DNA of 64,000 nucleotides from Mucilaginibacter oryzae (GTDB lineage Bacteria > Bacteroidota > Bacteroidia > Sphingobacteriales > Sphingobacteriaceae): positions 434,001-498,000 of the forward strand of contig NZ_QGHA01000004.1 of assembly GCF_003148845.1 (NCBI RefSeq), written 5' to 3'. The position numbers and the translations under genes are program-made. This document shows, one piece after another, positions 8,578 through 17,543 of this stretch (its first letter is position 1; the number at the start of each line of letters is the position of its first letter). Below the pieces are notes generated by a model. The model was not told the DNA's origin. It was given only the letters and a program-made list of their open reading frames with translations, and made no database searches.

Positions 8578-8793
8578 TCACAGCATCACATCAGTATCCA
8601 GTTTATTAAAACGGATCCCCTTGTCGGTTTGGCTCCAGTCTTCACGTTCCTCATCAGTAGCGTTGAGGAGTTTGGGGAACCATTCCAGCGGAAAAGCTTG
8701 TGGTTTGCCGCCGTCACTTTCAACAAAAAGAAGACCGTTAGCAAAAGTTACTTTTACTTTACGTTCGCCTTTTCGTGTGTTTAATAGTGGCAT
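8578..8793 (-). CDS. DUF2442-family small protein
   Basis: 71 residues. It shows the DUF2442 signature: K-V-T-F-A-N-G near residue 15, P-L-E-W-F-P-K-L-L-N-A-T at 39-50, and a C-terminus ending G-I-R-F-N-K-L-D-T-D. DUF2442 proteins are small beta-rich proteins of unknown role, sometimes encoded beside toxin-antitoxin genes. No toxin partner is visible here. The start codon abuts a repeat that fills the gap to the upstream yebC stop. Confidence 0.85.
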   Translation of the reverse strand: MPLLNTRKGERKVKVTFANGLLFVESDGGKPQAFPLEWFPKLLNATDEEREDWSQTDKGIRFNKLDTDVML

Positions 8794-8878
8794 AGCCCCC
8801 TCTAAATCTCCCCCGGTAGGGGAGACTTTTTATTTTGTTTATTAAAGCCCTCCCTACCGGGGAGGTTTTTGTTGGGCT
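8794..8878. repeat. Intergenic repeat family A, copy 1 (AGCCCC...GGGGCT double hairpin)
   Basis: It starts AGCCCCCTCTAAATC, then a TCTCCCC/GGGGAGA hairpin, GACTTT, an AT-rich centre, a second CCTCCC/GGGGAGG hairpin, and ends in GGGCT. It fills exactly the interval between the yebC stop codon and the DUF2442 start codon. Other copies lie at 28806-28899 and 54892-54970. Both hairpins have T-rich flanks, so terminator activity is plausible. Confidence 0.8.
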
Positions 8879-9603
8879 TACTCGGCCATGTTATGGTAAA
8901 CTGCCTGCACGTCGTCGTCTTCTTCCAAACGGTCAATCAGTTTCATAATCTCCGGAACCTGCTCTTCAGTTACCGAATGGAATGATTGCGGAATGCGCTC
9001 CAGTTTGGCCGATTTTACTTCGATACCCATTTCTTCCAAAGCTTTTTGCATTTTGCCAAAATCTTCAAAAGCTGTATGGATTACAGCAATATCGTTGCCA
9101 TTTTCGTCGGCTTCAACAAATATTTCTTCCAGGCCGGCATCAATCAGTTCCAGTTCAAGCTCTTCCAGGTCGCGGTCGCCCGGCTCAAAAGTGAAAACCG
9201 ATTTGCGGGTGAATATGAAATCAAGCGAACCTGTTTTTCCTAACGAGCCGCCGTATTTGGTAAAATAGCTGCGTACATTGGCAACAGTACGGTTGGTGTT
9301 ATCTGTAGCGGTTTCAACGAGCACGGCAACACCGTATGGCGCGTAACCTTCGTAAACAAGCTCTTCGTAATCTTTTTCGTCGCGGCTCGACGCGCGTTTA
9401 ATGGCAGCCTCAACACGGTCTTTAGGCATGTTTACGGCTTTGGCGTTTTGTACCGCGGTGCGCAGGCGCGAGTTGGTGTTCACATCGCCGCCGCCGGCTT
9501 TAACAGCCATCACAATCTCTTTACCTAAACGGGTAAACTGCACAGCCATTTTGGCCCAGCGCTTAAATTTTCTTTCTTTACGGAATTCAAATGCTCTTCC
9601 CAT
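8878..9603 (-). CDS. YebC/PmpR (TACO1)-family regulator or translation factor
   Basis: 241 residues from the ATG at 9603; a longer frame lacks family similarity before M-G-R-A-F-E-F-R-K. Diagnostic features: K-R-W-A-K-M-A near the N-terminus, N-S-R-L-R-T-A-V-Q-N-A-K-A-x-N-M-P-K-D-R, and Y-E-G-Y-A-P-Y-G-V-A-V-L-V-E. YebC proteins were long annotated as transcriptional regulators; recent work on the family links them to relieving ribosome stalling, like mitochondrial TACO1. The start M-G-R-A-F-E-F-R replaces the usual M-A-G-H-S-K-W, a variant typical of Bacteroidota. Confidence 0.93.
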   Translation of the reverse strand: MGRAFEFRKERKFKRWAKMAVQFTRLGKEIVMAVKAGGGDVNTNSRLRTAVQNAKAVNMPKDRVEAAIKRASSRDEKDYEELVYEGYAPYGVAVLVETATDNTNRTVANVRSYFTKYGGSLGKTGSLDFIFTRKSVFTFEPGDRDLEELELELIDAGLEEIFVEADENGNDIAVIHTAFEDFGKMQKALEEMGIEVKSAKLERIPQSFHSVTEEQVPEIMKLIDRLEEDDDVQAVYHNMAE

Positions 9604-9707
9604 GTGTTTTAGTTCATTGTTTGTGGTTGATGGTTCATGGATCAACCCTTATTGTTTCACAAGCGCTTGCCTGTAAAAGCGAGGCTGTAAATATAATATT
9701 TGTTTAA

Positions 9708-9800
9708 CTAAAGGCGGATAAAAACCTTTAACCTTTATCCTCTGGTCTTTAAGCTTTAAAAGTCAAAACCTTTATCCCTTTCGCCTTTAACCTCTTACCT
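9708..9800. repeat. CTTTAACC/CTTTCGCC-type intergenic repeat, copy 1
   Basis: A pyrimidine-rich run of related heptamers (CCTTTAA, CCTTTAT, CCTTTCG) flanked by TAAAGGCG at the left and CGCCTTTAA at the right, so the ends can pair. The core CCTTTCGCCTTTAACCT (9777-9793) recurs at 21886-21902. It lies between the yebC promoter region and the end of the threonine dehydrogenase gene. Confidence 0.6.
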
Positions 9801-9803
9801 CGC

Positions 9804-10757
9804 TTAAATGATCTTTTTCAAGTTTTCCAGCATGTCGGCCACCATTTTGGGCAGGTTGTATTCTAACTGCCAGCCCCAGTCGTTTTGGGCGTAGCTGTCA
9901 TCTATCGATTTTGGCCAGCTATCGGCAATGGCCTGGCGCGGATCATTCCCGCTGTAGCTGATCTCGAAACCGGGGATCAATTTTTTGATCTCCGCGGCTA
10001 ATTGCTCAGGGGTAAAGCTAATGCCTGCTAAATTGTATGACGAGCGGATGCTGATCTTTTCGGCAGGTGCATCCATTAAACTGATGGTGGCACGGATGGC
10101 ATCGTCCATATACATCATGGGCAGGGCTGTACCCCCTGCCAAAAAGCTTTCGTATTTGCCGGTTTTTAAGGCCTGGTGAAATATGTGTACGGCATAATCG
10201 GTGGTGCCGCCGCCCGGGTTGGCTTTCCAGCCTACCAAACCAGGGTAACGGATGCTGCGTACATCCAGTCCGTATTTATTAAAATAATATTCGCACCAGC
10301 GTTCGCCGGCCAGTTTGCTGAAGCCGTAAACTGTATTAGGGTCCATTACACAATACTGCGGTGTATGGTATTGCGGCGAATGAGGACCGAAAACAGCAAT
10401 AGAACTTGGCCAGAATACTTTGTTAACTTTAAATTCAACCGCGAAATCGAGGATATGTAACAGGCCGGTCATGTTCAGGTCCCAGGCCATTTTAGGTTTT
10501 TGTTCACCTACGGCAGATAGGATGGCCGCCAACAGGTAAACTTGTGTAGGGCGGTGCTTATCAAATATGTGATGCAGGTTATCTTTGTCAAGCACGTTCA
10601 CCAGTTCAAAAGGACCGCTGCTGATGCGCATTGCATAGGTAGGGCTGTTGATATCCGAAGCTATAACAGCATCGGCGCCGTGTATATTTCTCAAAGCCAG
10701 TACCAGTTCGGTGCCTATTTGTCCGTTGGCGCCAATCACCAAAATTTTTTCGCTCAT
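9804..10757 (-). CDS. tdh: SDR-type NAD-dependent L-threonine 3-dehydrogenase
   Basis: 317 residues from the ATG at 10757; the open frame runs 75 codons further upstream, but only through the promoter and a repeat. The Rossmann motif G-A-N-G-Q-I-G is at residues 9-15, the SDR pair Y-x-x-x-K is in Y-G-F-S-K, and T-D-Y-A-V-H-I-F-H-Q-A is the signature that separates this epimerase-like threonine dehydrogenase from UDP-glucose epimerases. It oxidises L-threonine to 2-amino-3-ketobutyrate, which KBL converts to glycine and acetyl-CoA. No kbl gene is nearby. Cytoplasmic. Confidence 0.92.
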   Translation of the reverse strand: MSEKILVIGANGQIGTELVLALRNIHGADAVIASDINSPTYAMRISSGPFELVNVLDKDNLHHIFDKHRPTQVYLLAAILSAVGEQKPKMAWDLNMTGLLHILDFAVEFKVNKVFWPSSIAVFGPHSPQYHTPQYCVMDPNTVYGFSKLAGERWCEYYFNKYGLDVRSIRYPGLVGWKANPGGGTTDYAVHIFHQALKTGKYESFLAGGTALPMMYMDDAIRATISLMDAPAEKISIRSSYNLAGISFTPEQLAAEIKKLIPGFEISYSGNDPRQAIADSWPKSIDDSYAQNDWGWQLEYNLPKMVADMLENLKKII

Positions 10758-10778
10758 GCAATTTTGAGTTTTACGGCG

Positions 10779-10811
10779 CAAATGTAGGGTTTTTAAGTAT
10801 TTAGTCAGCAA
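10779..10811 (-). promoter_or_regulatory. Promoter of the threonine dehydrogenase gene
   Basis: On the minus strand, TTG (10809-10811), 22 bases of spacer, then TACATTTG (10779-10786), which fits the Bacteroidota -33/-7 consensus. It lies 21 bases before the ATG at 10757 and supports the chosen start over the longer frame. Confidence 0.6.
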
Positions 10812-10844
10812 GTCCGAAGTCGGTAAGTCCAAAAGAAGTAAAAA

Positions 10845-10965
10845 AGCCTGGATTTGGACCTTACACCAATTTCGGTTTTTCAGTCTGGACCGAGATTTGG
10901 GGGGATTTTTAGGATTGATGAGAGTGACAAAATCTGCGTAATTATTCCCAATCGGTGTAATCTCA
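10845..10965. repeat. TCTGAACCGGGATTT-type intergenic repeat, copy 1
   Basis: Contains GTCTGGACCGAGATTTGG then GGATTTTTAGGATT, enclosed by ACACCAAT (left) and ATCGGTGT (right), which can pair. It belongs to the family also seen at 12190-12330 and 31827-31988. The gap 10758-11115 otherwise holds the tdh promoter and the asd leader with a CATATTTG box at 11024-11031. Confidence 0.65.
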
Positions 10966-11115
10966 TAAAGTAATTCCCACAAAAACTATAGACTTAATAT
11001 TTCTCCGATACCAAAAAAATGTGCATATTTGAGGGTTTAACTTTTAAAACACATAATCAATTAAAAAGGGGCCGCTGTGAAGCAGCCCGGATACATTTCA
11101 AAAACAATTTAAAAA

Positions 11116-12123
11116 ATGAAAGTCGCAGTAGTAGGTGCTACAGGATTAGTAGGCACCAAAATGTTGCAGGTTCTTGCAGAACGCAACTTCCCCGTTACAG
11201 AATTAATTCCCGTAGCTTCAGAAAAAAGTATTGGTAAAGAAATTACTTTTAAGGGTAAGCAGTTTAAGGTAGTTTCTGTTGAGGATGCGATTAAGATGAA
11301 GCCGGACGTAGCGATTTTCTCGGCCGGCGGAAGCACTTCATTACAGCAAGCCCCTTTGTTTGCGGCTGCTGGTACAACTGTGATCGATAACTCGTCGGCA
11401 TGGCGCATGGATCCAACCAAAAAACTGGTTGTGCCCGAGGTTAACGCTAATGTGCTTACTCCCGAAGATAAGATCATTGCCAACCCAAACTGTTCAACCA
11501 TACAAATGGTGGTAGCTTTAAAACCGCTGCATGATAAATATAAAATAAAAAGGGTGGTGGTTTCAACCTACCAGTCAGTTACCGGTACCGGCGTTAAGGC
11601 TGTCGATCAGTTGTTTAACGAGCGTAAAGGCATTGACGGACCGAAAGTTTACCCATACACTATCGACCTGAACGTGATCCCTCAAATTGACGTATTTACC
11701 GAAAATGGTTATACCAAAGAGGAGATGAAAATGATCCTCGAAACCAAAAAGATCATGGGCGATGACAGCATTAAAGTAACTGCCACTACAGTACGCATCC
11801 CGGTTATGGGTGGCCACTCCGAGTCGGTTAATATTGAGTTTGTTAACGATTTCGACCTGGCCGAAGTACGCGAACTGTTAGCGAACGCGCCGGGCGTTGT
11901 TGTGGTTGACGATACAGCAAACCTGAAATACCCGATGCCGCTTGATGCGCATGATAAAGATGAGGTGTTTGTAGGTCGTATCCGTCGTGACGAAACTCAG
12001 GATAATACCCTGAACTGTTGGATAGTATCAGACAACCTGCGTAAAGGCGCTGCTACCAATGCCGTGCAAATTGCCGAGTACCTGGCAGCTCAGCATCTGA
12101 TCGGTCAGCCTGTTGAGGCGTAA
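11116..12123 (+). CDS. asd: Aspartate-semialdehyde dehydrogenase
   Basis: 335 residues, full length. N-terminal NADP-binding motif G-A-T-G-L-V-G at 7-13, catalytic Cys126 in N-P-N-C-S-T, and the dimerisation-domain motif R-I-P-V-M-G-G-H-S-E-S. It reduces beta-aspartyl phosphate to aspartate semialdehyde, the branch point to lysine/diaminopimelate, threonine and methionine. It stands alone here, with a strong terminator immediately downstream. The leader of about 85 bases contains a weak GC-rich hairpin; it does not match a lysine riboswitch. Confidence 0.97.
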   Translation: MKVAVVGATGLVGTKMLQVLAERNFPVTELIPVASEKSIGKEITFKGKQFKVVSVEDAIKMKPDVAIFSAGGSTSLQQAPLFAAAGTTVIDNSSAWRMDPTKKLVVPEVNANVLTPEDKIIANPNCSTIQMVVALKPLHDKYKIKRVVVSTYQSVTGTGVKAVDQLFNERKGIDGPKVYPYTIDLNVIPQIDVFTENGYTKEEMKMILETKKIMGDDSIKVTATTVRIPVMGGHSESVNIEFVNDFDLAEVRELLANAPGVVVVDDTANLKYPMPLDAHDKDEVFVGRIRRDETQDNTLNCWIVSDNLRKGAATNAVQIAEYLAAQHLIGQPVEA

Positions 12124-12145
12124 GCATCTATAGATATTACATAGT

Positions 12146-12178
12146 AAAGCCCCATAGCGTTTGTTATGGGGCTTTTTT
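12146..12178 (+). terminator. Intrinsic terminator of asd
   Basis: Perfect 11-bp stem AAAGCCCCATA / TATGGGGCTTT with an 8-base loop, continuing into six T, 22 bases after the asd stop. Confidence 0.92.
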
Positions 12179-12189
12179 CTGCAGATAAA

Positions 12190-12330
12190 TATCCTTAAAT
12201 TTGAGTATGAACGAAATATTTTTCCTTATTGAAGTCAAATCAGAATTTACAGAATTTTAGGATCAAAAAAATTATGTAATTATCATACATTGTGACAATT
12301 CTCAAATTCGGTAAATTCTGATTCAAACAA
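12190..12330. repeat. TCTGAATCAGGATTT-type intergenic repeat, copy 2 (inverted pair)
   Basis: AATCAGAATTTACAGAATTTTAGG (12238-12261) faces a second unit, CAAATTCGGTAAATTCTGATT (12303-12323), on the opposite strand, so the two form an imperfect stem of about 20 bases around an AT-rich centre. Same family as 10845-10965 and 31827-31988. Confidence 0.65.
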
Positions 12331-12333
12331 TCA

Positions 12334-13011
12334 TTATTCCGCAATAAACGGTTCGATATGGCTCAGGGCAAACATCAGCTGCTCGTCCTGGCTCAGGTCG
12401 GTGTTATCTAATATGATGGCGTCTTCGGCGCGGGTTAAAGGGCTTTCTTCGCGGGTGGTGTCCTGGTAATCACGATGGGCCAGGTTATCAAAAACTTCTT
12501 CGAGGGTGATATCAGGGTTGGTTGGCAATAACTCTTTATAGCGACGTTCTGCGCGTACCTTTGGGTCGGCGGTCATAAATAGTTTTACCTGTGCATCCGG
12601 AAATACTACGGTGCCGATGTCCCGACCATCCATAATGATGTTTTTTGAACGGCCCAGGCGTTGCTGCTGGCGCACCATGGCAGTGCGAACTTCTTTGATA
12701 GCGGCTACTGCACTTACTTTTTCCGCCACGTGCATCTGCCGAATCTCTTCCGATACATCCTCTTCATTTAATGTAATGAAGGTTTTATGGTTGTGGGTTT
12801 TAAAATTCAGATGGATGTTGTGTAGGGCGTTGGCTACCTGAGCATGATCTTGCAGGTCAATATTATGCCTGATAAAGTATAAGGCCACGGCGCGATACAT
12901 TGCCCCGCTATCAACATAAATAAACTGAAGCTCTTTTGCTAAGGCTTTTGCGATAGTGCTTTTCCCGCATGAAGAATAGCCATCGATGGCTACTACAATA
13001 TTGTTGCTCAT
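12334..13011 (-). CDS. cmk: (d)CMP kinase
   Basis: 225 residues. P-loop G-Y-S-S-C-G-K-S-T at 11-19, the CMP-binding V-D-S-G-A-M-Y-R-A-V at 33-42, and M-D-G-R-D-I-G-T-V-V-F-P-D-A, the Cmk signature, in the middle. It phosphorylates CMP and dCMP with ATP for nucleotide salvage and synthesis. Divergent from arfB with a 69-base gap. Confidence 0.97.
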   Translation of the reverse strand: MSNNIVVAIDGYSSCGKSTIAKALAKELQFIYVDSGAMYRAVALYFIRHNIDLQDHAQVANALHNIHLNFKTHNHKTFITLNEEDVSEEIRQMHVAEKVSAVAAIKEVRTAMVRQQQRLGRSKNIIMDGRDIGTVVFPDAQVKLFMTADPKVRAERRYKELLPTNPDITLEEVFDNLAHRDYQDTTREESPLTRAEDAIILDNTDLSQDEQLMFALSHIEPFIAE

Positions 13012-13080
13012 AGGATTGCTAAAATAGCAAATTCACAGCAAAAAGATAGTCCTTTGCAGTAAGTTAATGTATTTTTAAAC

Positions 13081-13497
13081 ATGAATTTTAACAAAGCTGA
13101 TCTGCAAAAAGAAACGGTATACAAAACATCCAGAAGCGGCGGCAAGGGCGGCCAGAATGTAAATAAAGTATCCAGCAAAGTTGAACTGCTGTTTTCAATC
13201 ACAGCATCGGCTTTATTTACTGAGGAAGAAAAGCAAACTCTTACTGAAAAGCTGCAAAACCGCTTAAACAAAGATGGTTATGTGCAGGTGATTTGCGATG
13301 AAGAACGCAGTCAGTATCTAAATAAAGAAAAAGCTATCGGGCGCCTTATACTGCTGCTTACCAAAGCGCTTCAGAAGCCTAAGGTGCGTAAACCAACCAA
13401 GGTGAGCAAAGCAGCAAAAGCCGCACGGTTGGATAATAAGAAAATACAATCGGCCAAAAAAGAGGGAAGAGGCCGGAAGTTTGATATCAGTGATTAG
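13081..13497 (+). CDS. arfB: Alternative ribosome-rescue peptidyl-tRNA hydrolase ArfB (YaeJ)
   Basis: 138 residues. The G-G-Q catalytic motif is at residues 23-25 within S-G-G-K-G-G-Q-N-V-N-K, with V-E-L just after, as in ArfB/ICT1. The C-terminal tail from about 100 is very rich in Lys and Arg (K-A-A-K-A-A-R-L-D-N-K-K), the segment that enters the empty mRNA channel of stalled ribosomes. It releases nascent chains from non-stop complexes without a stop codon. Confidence 0.93.
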   Translation: MNFNKADLQKETVYKTSRSGGKGGQNVNKVSSKVELLFSITASALFTEEEKQTLTEKLQNRLNKDGYVQVICDEERSQYLNKEKAIGRLILLLTKALQKPKVRKPTKVSKAAKAARLDNKKIQSAKKEGRGRKFDISD

Positions 13498-13500
13498 GAT

Positions 13501-13574
13501 GTTAGAGAATCAGAGGCTGGAGATCTGAGTTTAGACATTGACACTAACCTCTAATCTCCAACCACTGATCTCTC
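13501..13574. repeat. Imperfect inverted repeat between arfB and the LpxR-like gene
   Basis: AGAGAATCAGAGGCTGGAGATCTGAG (left) pairs imperfectly with the arm 13545-13574, which reads back as GAGATCAGTGGTTGGAGATT. It fills the whole gap between two convergent stops, so it may act as a two-way terminator. Confidence 0.55.
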
Positions 13575-14534
13575 CTACTTAAACCTATAAAACCCGGTAA
13601 TTGACCCCCACTGGTGTGAGCGGATCATCTCTTTAGTATCTTTGGTATGGAAAATGGCGGCAACATCAAACGCGAACCTGCTGGTGGTAAAAGCCACACC
13701 AAACTGCTGGCTGAAAATAAACGGTTTTTTAGTCCCCGTAATTTCCATGCTTCCGGGATCATCGTGCTTCCGGAAAAGGCTGCCTTGTATGGTGGCATCA
13801 TAACCAACCAGGTTGGCCAATGGTTTGTAATAAAAAAATATTTCGTGTTTGTGCAGCAATTGCTCTTCGCCACCGGTTGATACAATGCTCTGTGTACTTA
13901 TTGAGTTGAAAAGCTGGTTAAAGTTACCAATACGAACAAAGCCGCCTGCTCCTGCCCCCGTAAAACCGTTGCCAAGGTTGGCATATGATGCAAAACTCAG
14001 ATCAATCCACGAGGCCCTCGCTAACAGCTTATTATACTCTGCCGACAGGTTAAGTTCCACATCATTTTTAATTTGATACTGCCAGCCATTAAGCGAATAA
14101 AAACCAAAGGTGCTGTGGATAAGTTTTTGAACGGGTTCGCCGCCAGCCGCGGGGCCAACCAAGCCTAATTGAGCGCCCAGCTTCAGGTTGCTTTCGTTTT
14201 TATATAAAAAGTTTAACGTTGAGCCTATATAGGAGTACGCAGCAAAAGGCCTGTCTACATCAAAAGGTCCGCGTACATAGCCCGATTGCGGGTTAAACAT
14301 TTTTTGGCCCATTTCAAAGCCCAGTACTTTGTTTTGCAGTTCTTTTTGAGATGGATTTACCTGTAAAGCCTTGCGGTAATAAAAAAAGATACCGTTGGTG
14401 TAATACCTGTCAGAACCCTGGCCCAGGAATGAATCATTATCTGATTGGATCCCAAATTCGTGGCCACGTGTCTGGGCAACTAAACAGGTAGTGCCCAATA
14501 GGCATACCAGCGTAAAAAATAGTTTATTAAGCAT
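13575..14534 (-). CDS. LpxR-family (DUF2219) outer membrane protein, possible lipid A deacylase
   Basis: 319 residues with a signal peptide cleaved near V-A-Q (residues 19-21). It opens with the family's N-D-S-F-L-G-Q-G-S-D-R-Y-Y-T-N-G, matching the N-D-x-F-x-x-x-D-x-x-Y-T-N-G motif that includes the Asn/Asp residues at the LpxR active site. The remainder is alternating barrel strands ending in G-F-Y-R-F-K. LpxR removes the 3'-acyloxyacyl chain of lipid A in Salmonella; activity here is inferred from family only. Confidence 0.82.
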   Translation of the reverse strand: MLNKLFFTLVCLLGTTCLVAQTRGHEFGIQSDNDSFLGQGSDRYYTNGIFFYYRKALQVNPSQKELQNKVLGFEMGQKMFNPQSGYVRGPFDVDRPFAAYSYIGSTLNFLYKNESNLKLGAQLGLVGPAAGGEPVQKLIHSTFGFYSLNGWQYQIKNDVELNLSAEYNKLLARASWIDLSFASYANLGNGFTGAGAGGFVRIGNFNQLFNSISTQSIVSTGGEEQLLHKHEIFFYYKPLANLVGYDATIQGSLFRKHDDPGSMEITGTKKPFIFSQQFGVAFTTSRFAFDVAAIFHTKDTKEMIRSHQWGSITGFYRFK

Positions 14535-14642
14535 TGGGGTTTATATAGTAATTAGCTCGCTAATATATAAAAAACGCAATGTAAATAAAGGAGTTGTGGA
14601 ATTGGCGGGTTAGGAAAGTTTGACAGCAAAACTTTTATTCTC

Positions 14643-14680
14643 AAAAAAAAGGTTCACAGGGCAAACTGCGAACCTTTTTT
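14643..14680 (-). terminator. Two-way intrinsic terminator downstream of lon
   Basis: AAAAAAGGTTC and GAACCTTTTTT arms enclose CAG...CTG pairing, with A-runs on one side and T-runs on the other. It sits 19 bases beyond the lon stop and can serve both strands. Confidence 0.85.
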
Positions 14681-14698
14681 AAATATGGGCGGTTTTAA

Positions 14699-17173
14699 TT
14701 AATTAACAACGTTTTTTTCGTCTTCTTTAACAGTCAAATCCAAAGCATCTTTTACTTTTTCATCAAGTACCGCCAGCTTAATTACATCGCGCATATCGGT
14801 AACATAATGGAAGCTGAGATCTTTTATATAATCCTCTTTAATTTCAAGGATATCCTTTTGGTTGGATTTACAAAGGATAATCTCTTTGATATTGGCACGT
14901 TTGGCAGCCAGGATCTTTTCTTTGATACCGCCAACAGGCAATACACGGCCGCGCAGGGTAATTTCGCCTGTCATGGCTAAATGAGGTTTCACTTTACGTT
15001 GCGTAAACGCCGAAACCAGCGCGGTAAGCATGGTAACACCTGCAGAAGGTCCATCTTTAGGCGTAGCACCCGCCGGAACATGAACGTGTACATCCCACTG
15101 GTCAAACAGTTTCGGGTTAATATTAAATGTACCTGCGTGCGCGCGTAAATAGGCAAGCGCGATGGTAACAGATTCTTTCATCACATCGCCAAGGCTGCCT
15201 GTAAGGGTTAAGCGCCCTTTACCCGGGCTCAGGCTTGCTTCAATAAACAGGATGTCGCCGCCAACAGATGTCCAGGCTAAGCCTGTTACAACGCCTGCAA
15301 CGTCGTTCCCTTCGTAAAGGTCTTTGTCAAAGATGGGCGCGCCTAATATCTTTTCAATGTCTTTTTTGTTAACATTGGTATTATAAGGCTCGTCCATCGC
15401 GATGTTTTTGGCTACGCCCCGCACTACCGAACCTATTTTTTTCTCCAGCGAACGCACGCCCGATTCACGGGTGTAATCTACAATCAGTTTTTCAAGCACA
15501 TCGGCTTTCAGGCTGATGTCTTTTAATTTAAGACCGTGGGCTTCGCGTTGCTTCGGCAACAGGTGTTGCTTGGCAATCTCCACTTTTTCTTCGATGGTGT
15601 AGCCATTAACCTCAATAATTTCCATCCTGTCAAGCAAAGCAGGCTGGATCGTGCTTAATGAGTTTGCGGTAGCTATAAACATCACGTTAGAAAGGTCGTA
15701 ATCCATCTCTACATAATGATCATAAAAAGTGCCGTTTTGCTCCGGGTCAAGCACCTCAAGCAGGGCGGATGACGGATCGCCCCTGAAATCATTACCAACC
15801 TTATCTATCTCATCCAAAATAAAAACCGGGTTTGAAGCGCCCGCTTTTTTGATAGACTGGATGATGCGGCCGGGCATGGCGCCGATATATGTTTTACGGT
15901 GACCGCGAATCTCGGCTTCATCACGAATACCGCCCAATGCCATCCTTACATATTTACGGCCGAGGGCTTTGGCTATTGATTTTCCCAGTGAGGTTTTACC
16001 AACACCCGGAGGGCCCACCAAACACAGTATTGGCGCTTTCATATCATGCTTTAACTTCAGCACGGCCAGGTATTCGATAATGCGTTGTTTTACTTTATCT
16101 AAGCCAAAATGGTCTTTATCCAAAACGCGTTGCGCACGTTTCAGGTCGAAGTTATCTTTGGTGAACTCGTTCCATGGCAAATCAAGCAGCAGCTCGAGGT
16201 AGTTGATCTGTACCGAATAATCGGCCGCTGCTGGATTGGTGCGCGCCAGTTTCTCAATCTCTTTATTAAAATGATCCTTAACCTCTTTAGCCCATTTCTT
16301 CTTGGCTGCGCGCTGGCGCAGGCTGTCAATTTCCAGGTCGGGTGTGTTGCCGCCAAGTTCTTCCTGTATGGTTTTAAGCTGCTGGTTCAGAAAATAATCG
16401 CGCTGCTGCTTGTCAAGGTCAACGCGTACCTTGGTCTGGATCTGGTTTTTAAGCTCCAGCATCTGCAAATCGAGCGTTAAATGTTCCAGTACCAGGTTGG
16501 CACGTTCGCGCAGGTTGGCAACCTCAAGCAGGCGCTGTTTGGCCGCCATATCGGCATTCATATTTGATGATATGAAGTTGATCAGGAACGAAGTGCTTTC
16601 AATATTGCGGATAGCGATGCCCGCTTCGCTCGGAATATTTGGCGAAAGCTGGATAATGTTCATGGCCATATCTTTAATAGATGATACCATGGCTTTAAAT
16701 TCCTTATCTTCCTTGCCTTTTATTTCCTGGAATGGTTCAACAGTTGCTTTAATGTACGGTTCGCTTTGTACCTCTTCTTTCAGGTAAAAGCGTTTTTTGC
16801 CCTGTATAATAACAGTAGTATTACCATCGGGCATCTGCAGCATTTTGATGATGAGCGCAATGGTACCTACTTTGTTAAGCTGGTTGAAAGTAGGGTCTTC
16901 AATGCCCACATCCTGTTGCGCAACCACCCCAATCATCCGGCTGCCTTTGTTGGCATCGCGAATCAATTTGATTGATTTATCCCTGCCAACGGTAATAGGT
17001 ATCACAACACCGGGAAATAACACCGTGTTGCGTAAAGGCAATATAGGCATCACATCGGGCAATTCTTCGTTATTCATTTCCTCCTCATCCTCTGATGACA
17101 TGAGCGGAAAAAACTCCGAATCCTCATTTATAACCGGTAAAGCATGCTTGAAATCAAACGGATCTAAACTCAT
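14699..17173 (-). CDS. lon: ATP-dependent Lon protease
   Basis: 824 residues. Order: N-terminal substrate-binding LON domain (about 40-250), coiled-coil linker, AAA+ module with Walker A G-P-P-G-V-G-K-T (387-394) and Walker B F-I-L-D-E-I-D (451-457), then the protease domain with Ser710 in K-D-G-P-S-A-G-V-T and Lys751 in G-G-I-K-E-K as the catalytic dyad. It degrades misfolded and regulatory proteins in the cytoplasm. A 40-residue acidic N-terminal extension precedes the LON domain. The 370-base upstream region suggests complex control. Confidence 0.97.
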   Translation of the reverse strand: MSLDPFDFKHALPVINEDSEFFPLMSSEDEEEMNNEELPDVMPILPLRNTVLFPGVVIPITVGRDKSIKLIRDANKGSRMIGVVAQQDVGIEDPTFNQLNKVGTIALIIKMLQMPDGNTTVIIQGKKRFYLKEEVQSEPYIKATVEPFQEIKGKEDKEFKAMVSSIKDMAMNIIQLSPNIPSEAGIAIRNIESTSFLINFISSNMNADMAAKQRLLEVANLRERANLVLEHLTLDLQMLELKNQIQTKVRVDLDKQQRDYFLNQQLKTIQEELGGNTPDLEIDSLRQRAAKKKWAKEVKDHFNKEIEKLARTNPAAADYSVQINYLELLLDLPWNEFTKDNFDLKRAQRVLDKDHFGLDKVKQRIIEYLAVLKLKHDMKAPILCLVGPPGVGKTSLGKSIAKALGRKYVRMALGGIRDEAEIRGHRKTYIGAMPGRIIQSIKKAGASNPVFILDEIDKVGNDFRGDPSSALLEVLDPEQNGTFYDHYVEMDYDLSNVMFIATANSLSTIQPALLDRMEIIEVNGYTIEEKVEIAKQHLLPKQREAHGLKLKDISLKADVLEKLIVDYTRESGVRSLEKKIGSVVRGVAKNIAMDEPYNTNVNKKDIEKILGAPIFDKDLYEGNDVAGVVTGLAWTSVGGDILFIEASLSPGKGRLTLTGSLGDVMKESVTIALAYLRAHAGTFNINPKLFDQWDVHVHVPAGATPKDGPSAGVTMLTALVSAFTQRKVKPHLAMTGEITLRGRVLPVGGIKEKILAAKRANIKEIILCKSNQKDILEIKEDYIKDLSFHYVTDMRDVIKLAVLDEKVKDALDLTVKEDEKNVVN

Positions 17174-17543
17174 TAATTATATTTATGTGTAGTATAAAAC
17201 GTCATGTTGTCAGCCTGTAAGCTTACCACGGCGGTGTTTACAGGTAAATTTGCAGTTTTAAGCCGCGGAACATTATGTTTCAAGAGCTGTGCCAAGTTAA
17301 GCTAATAAATAACAACAATCAATTTACGTAATTAATATATTGATTACGTGATTATTATAAATAAGTTGGTTGATTTGTAAATAAATGAGATTTTGTTGTT
17401 AAAGATGAAAAAAAGTCATAGTATCGCTGTGCTCAAAATTTTTGTGCCCGGTAATTTTTAAAATAAATTAATAGTAAGGCATAATAATTTGTTTTATTGA
17501 TAGTTATTGTAATACCATTATTGTTTAACCATTAATCCGTTCA
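17174..17543. other. 370-base divergent regulatory region between lon and the TPR gene
   Basis: AT-rich and without a gene. Near lon there is an interrupted dyad, CCTGTAA...TTTACAGG (about 17214-17243). In the middle, two direct repeats TTACGTAATTA (17324-17334) and TTACGTGATTA (17344-17354) lie 20 bases apart, about two helical turns, and could be an operator. No exact TAnnTTTG box was found for either gene. Confidence 0.4.

Noticed and set aside
9708-9800. Possible CRISPR array in the CTTTAACC heptamers (also 21762-21916)
   Set aside because: Units are about 7 bases with no spacers of constant length, and no cas genes are present.
10758-10982. 75-codon upstream extension of the threonine dehydrogenase frame
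   Set aside because: It covers the promoter and a repeat; the Rossmann motif sits at the expected distance from the ATG at 10757.
10989-11115. Lysine riboswitch upstream of asd
   Set aside because: The leader is only about 85 bases with one weak hairpin; the conserved L-box core is not recognisable.
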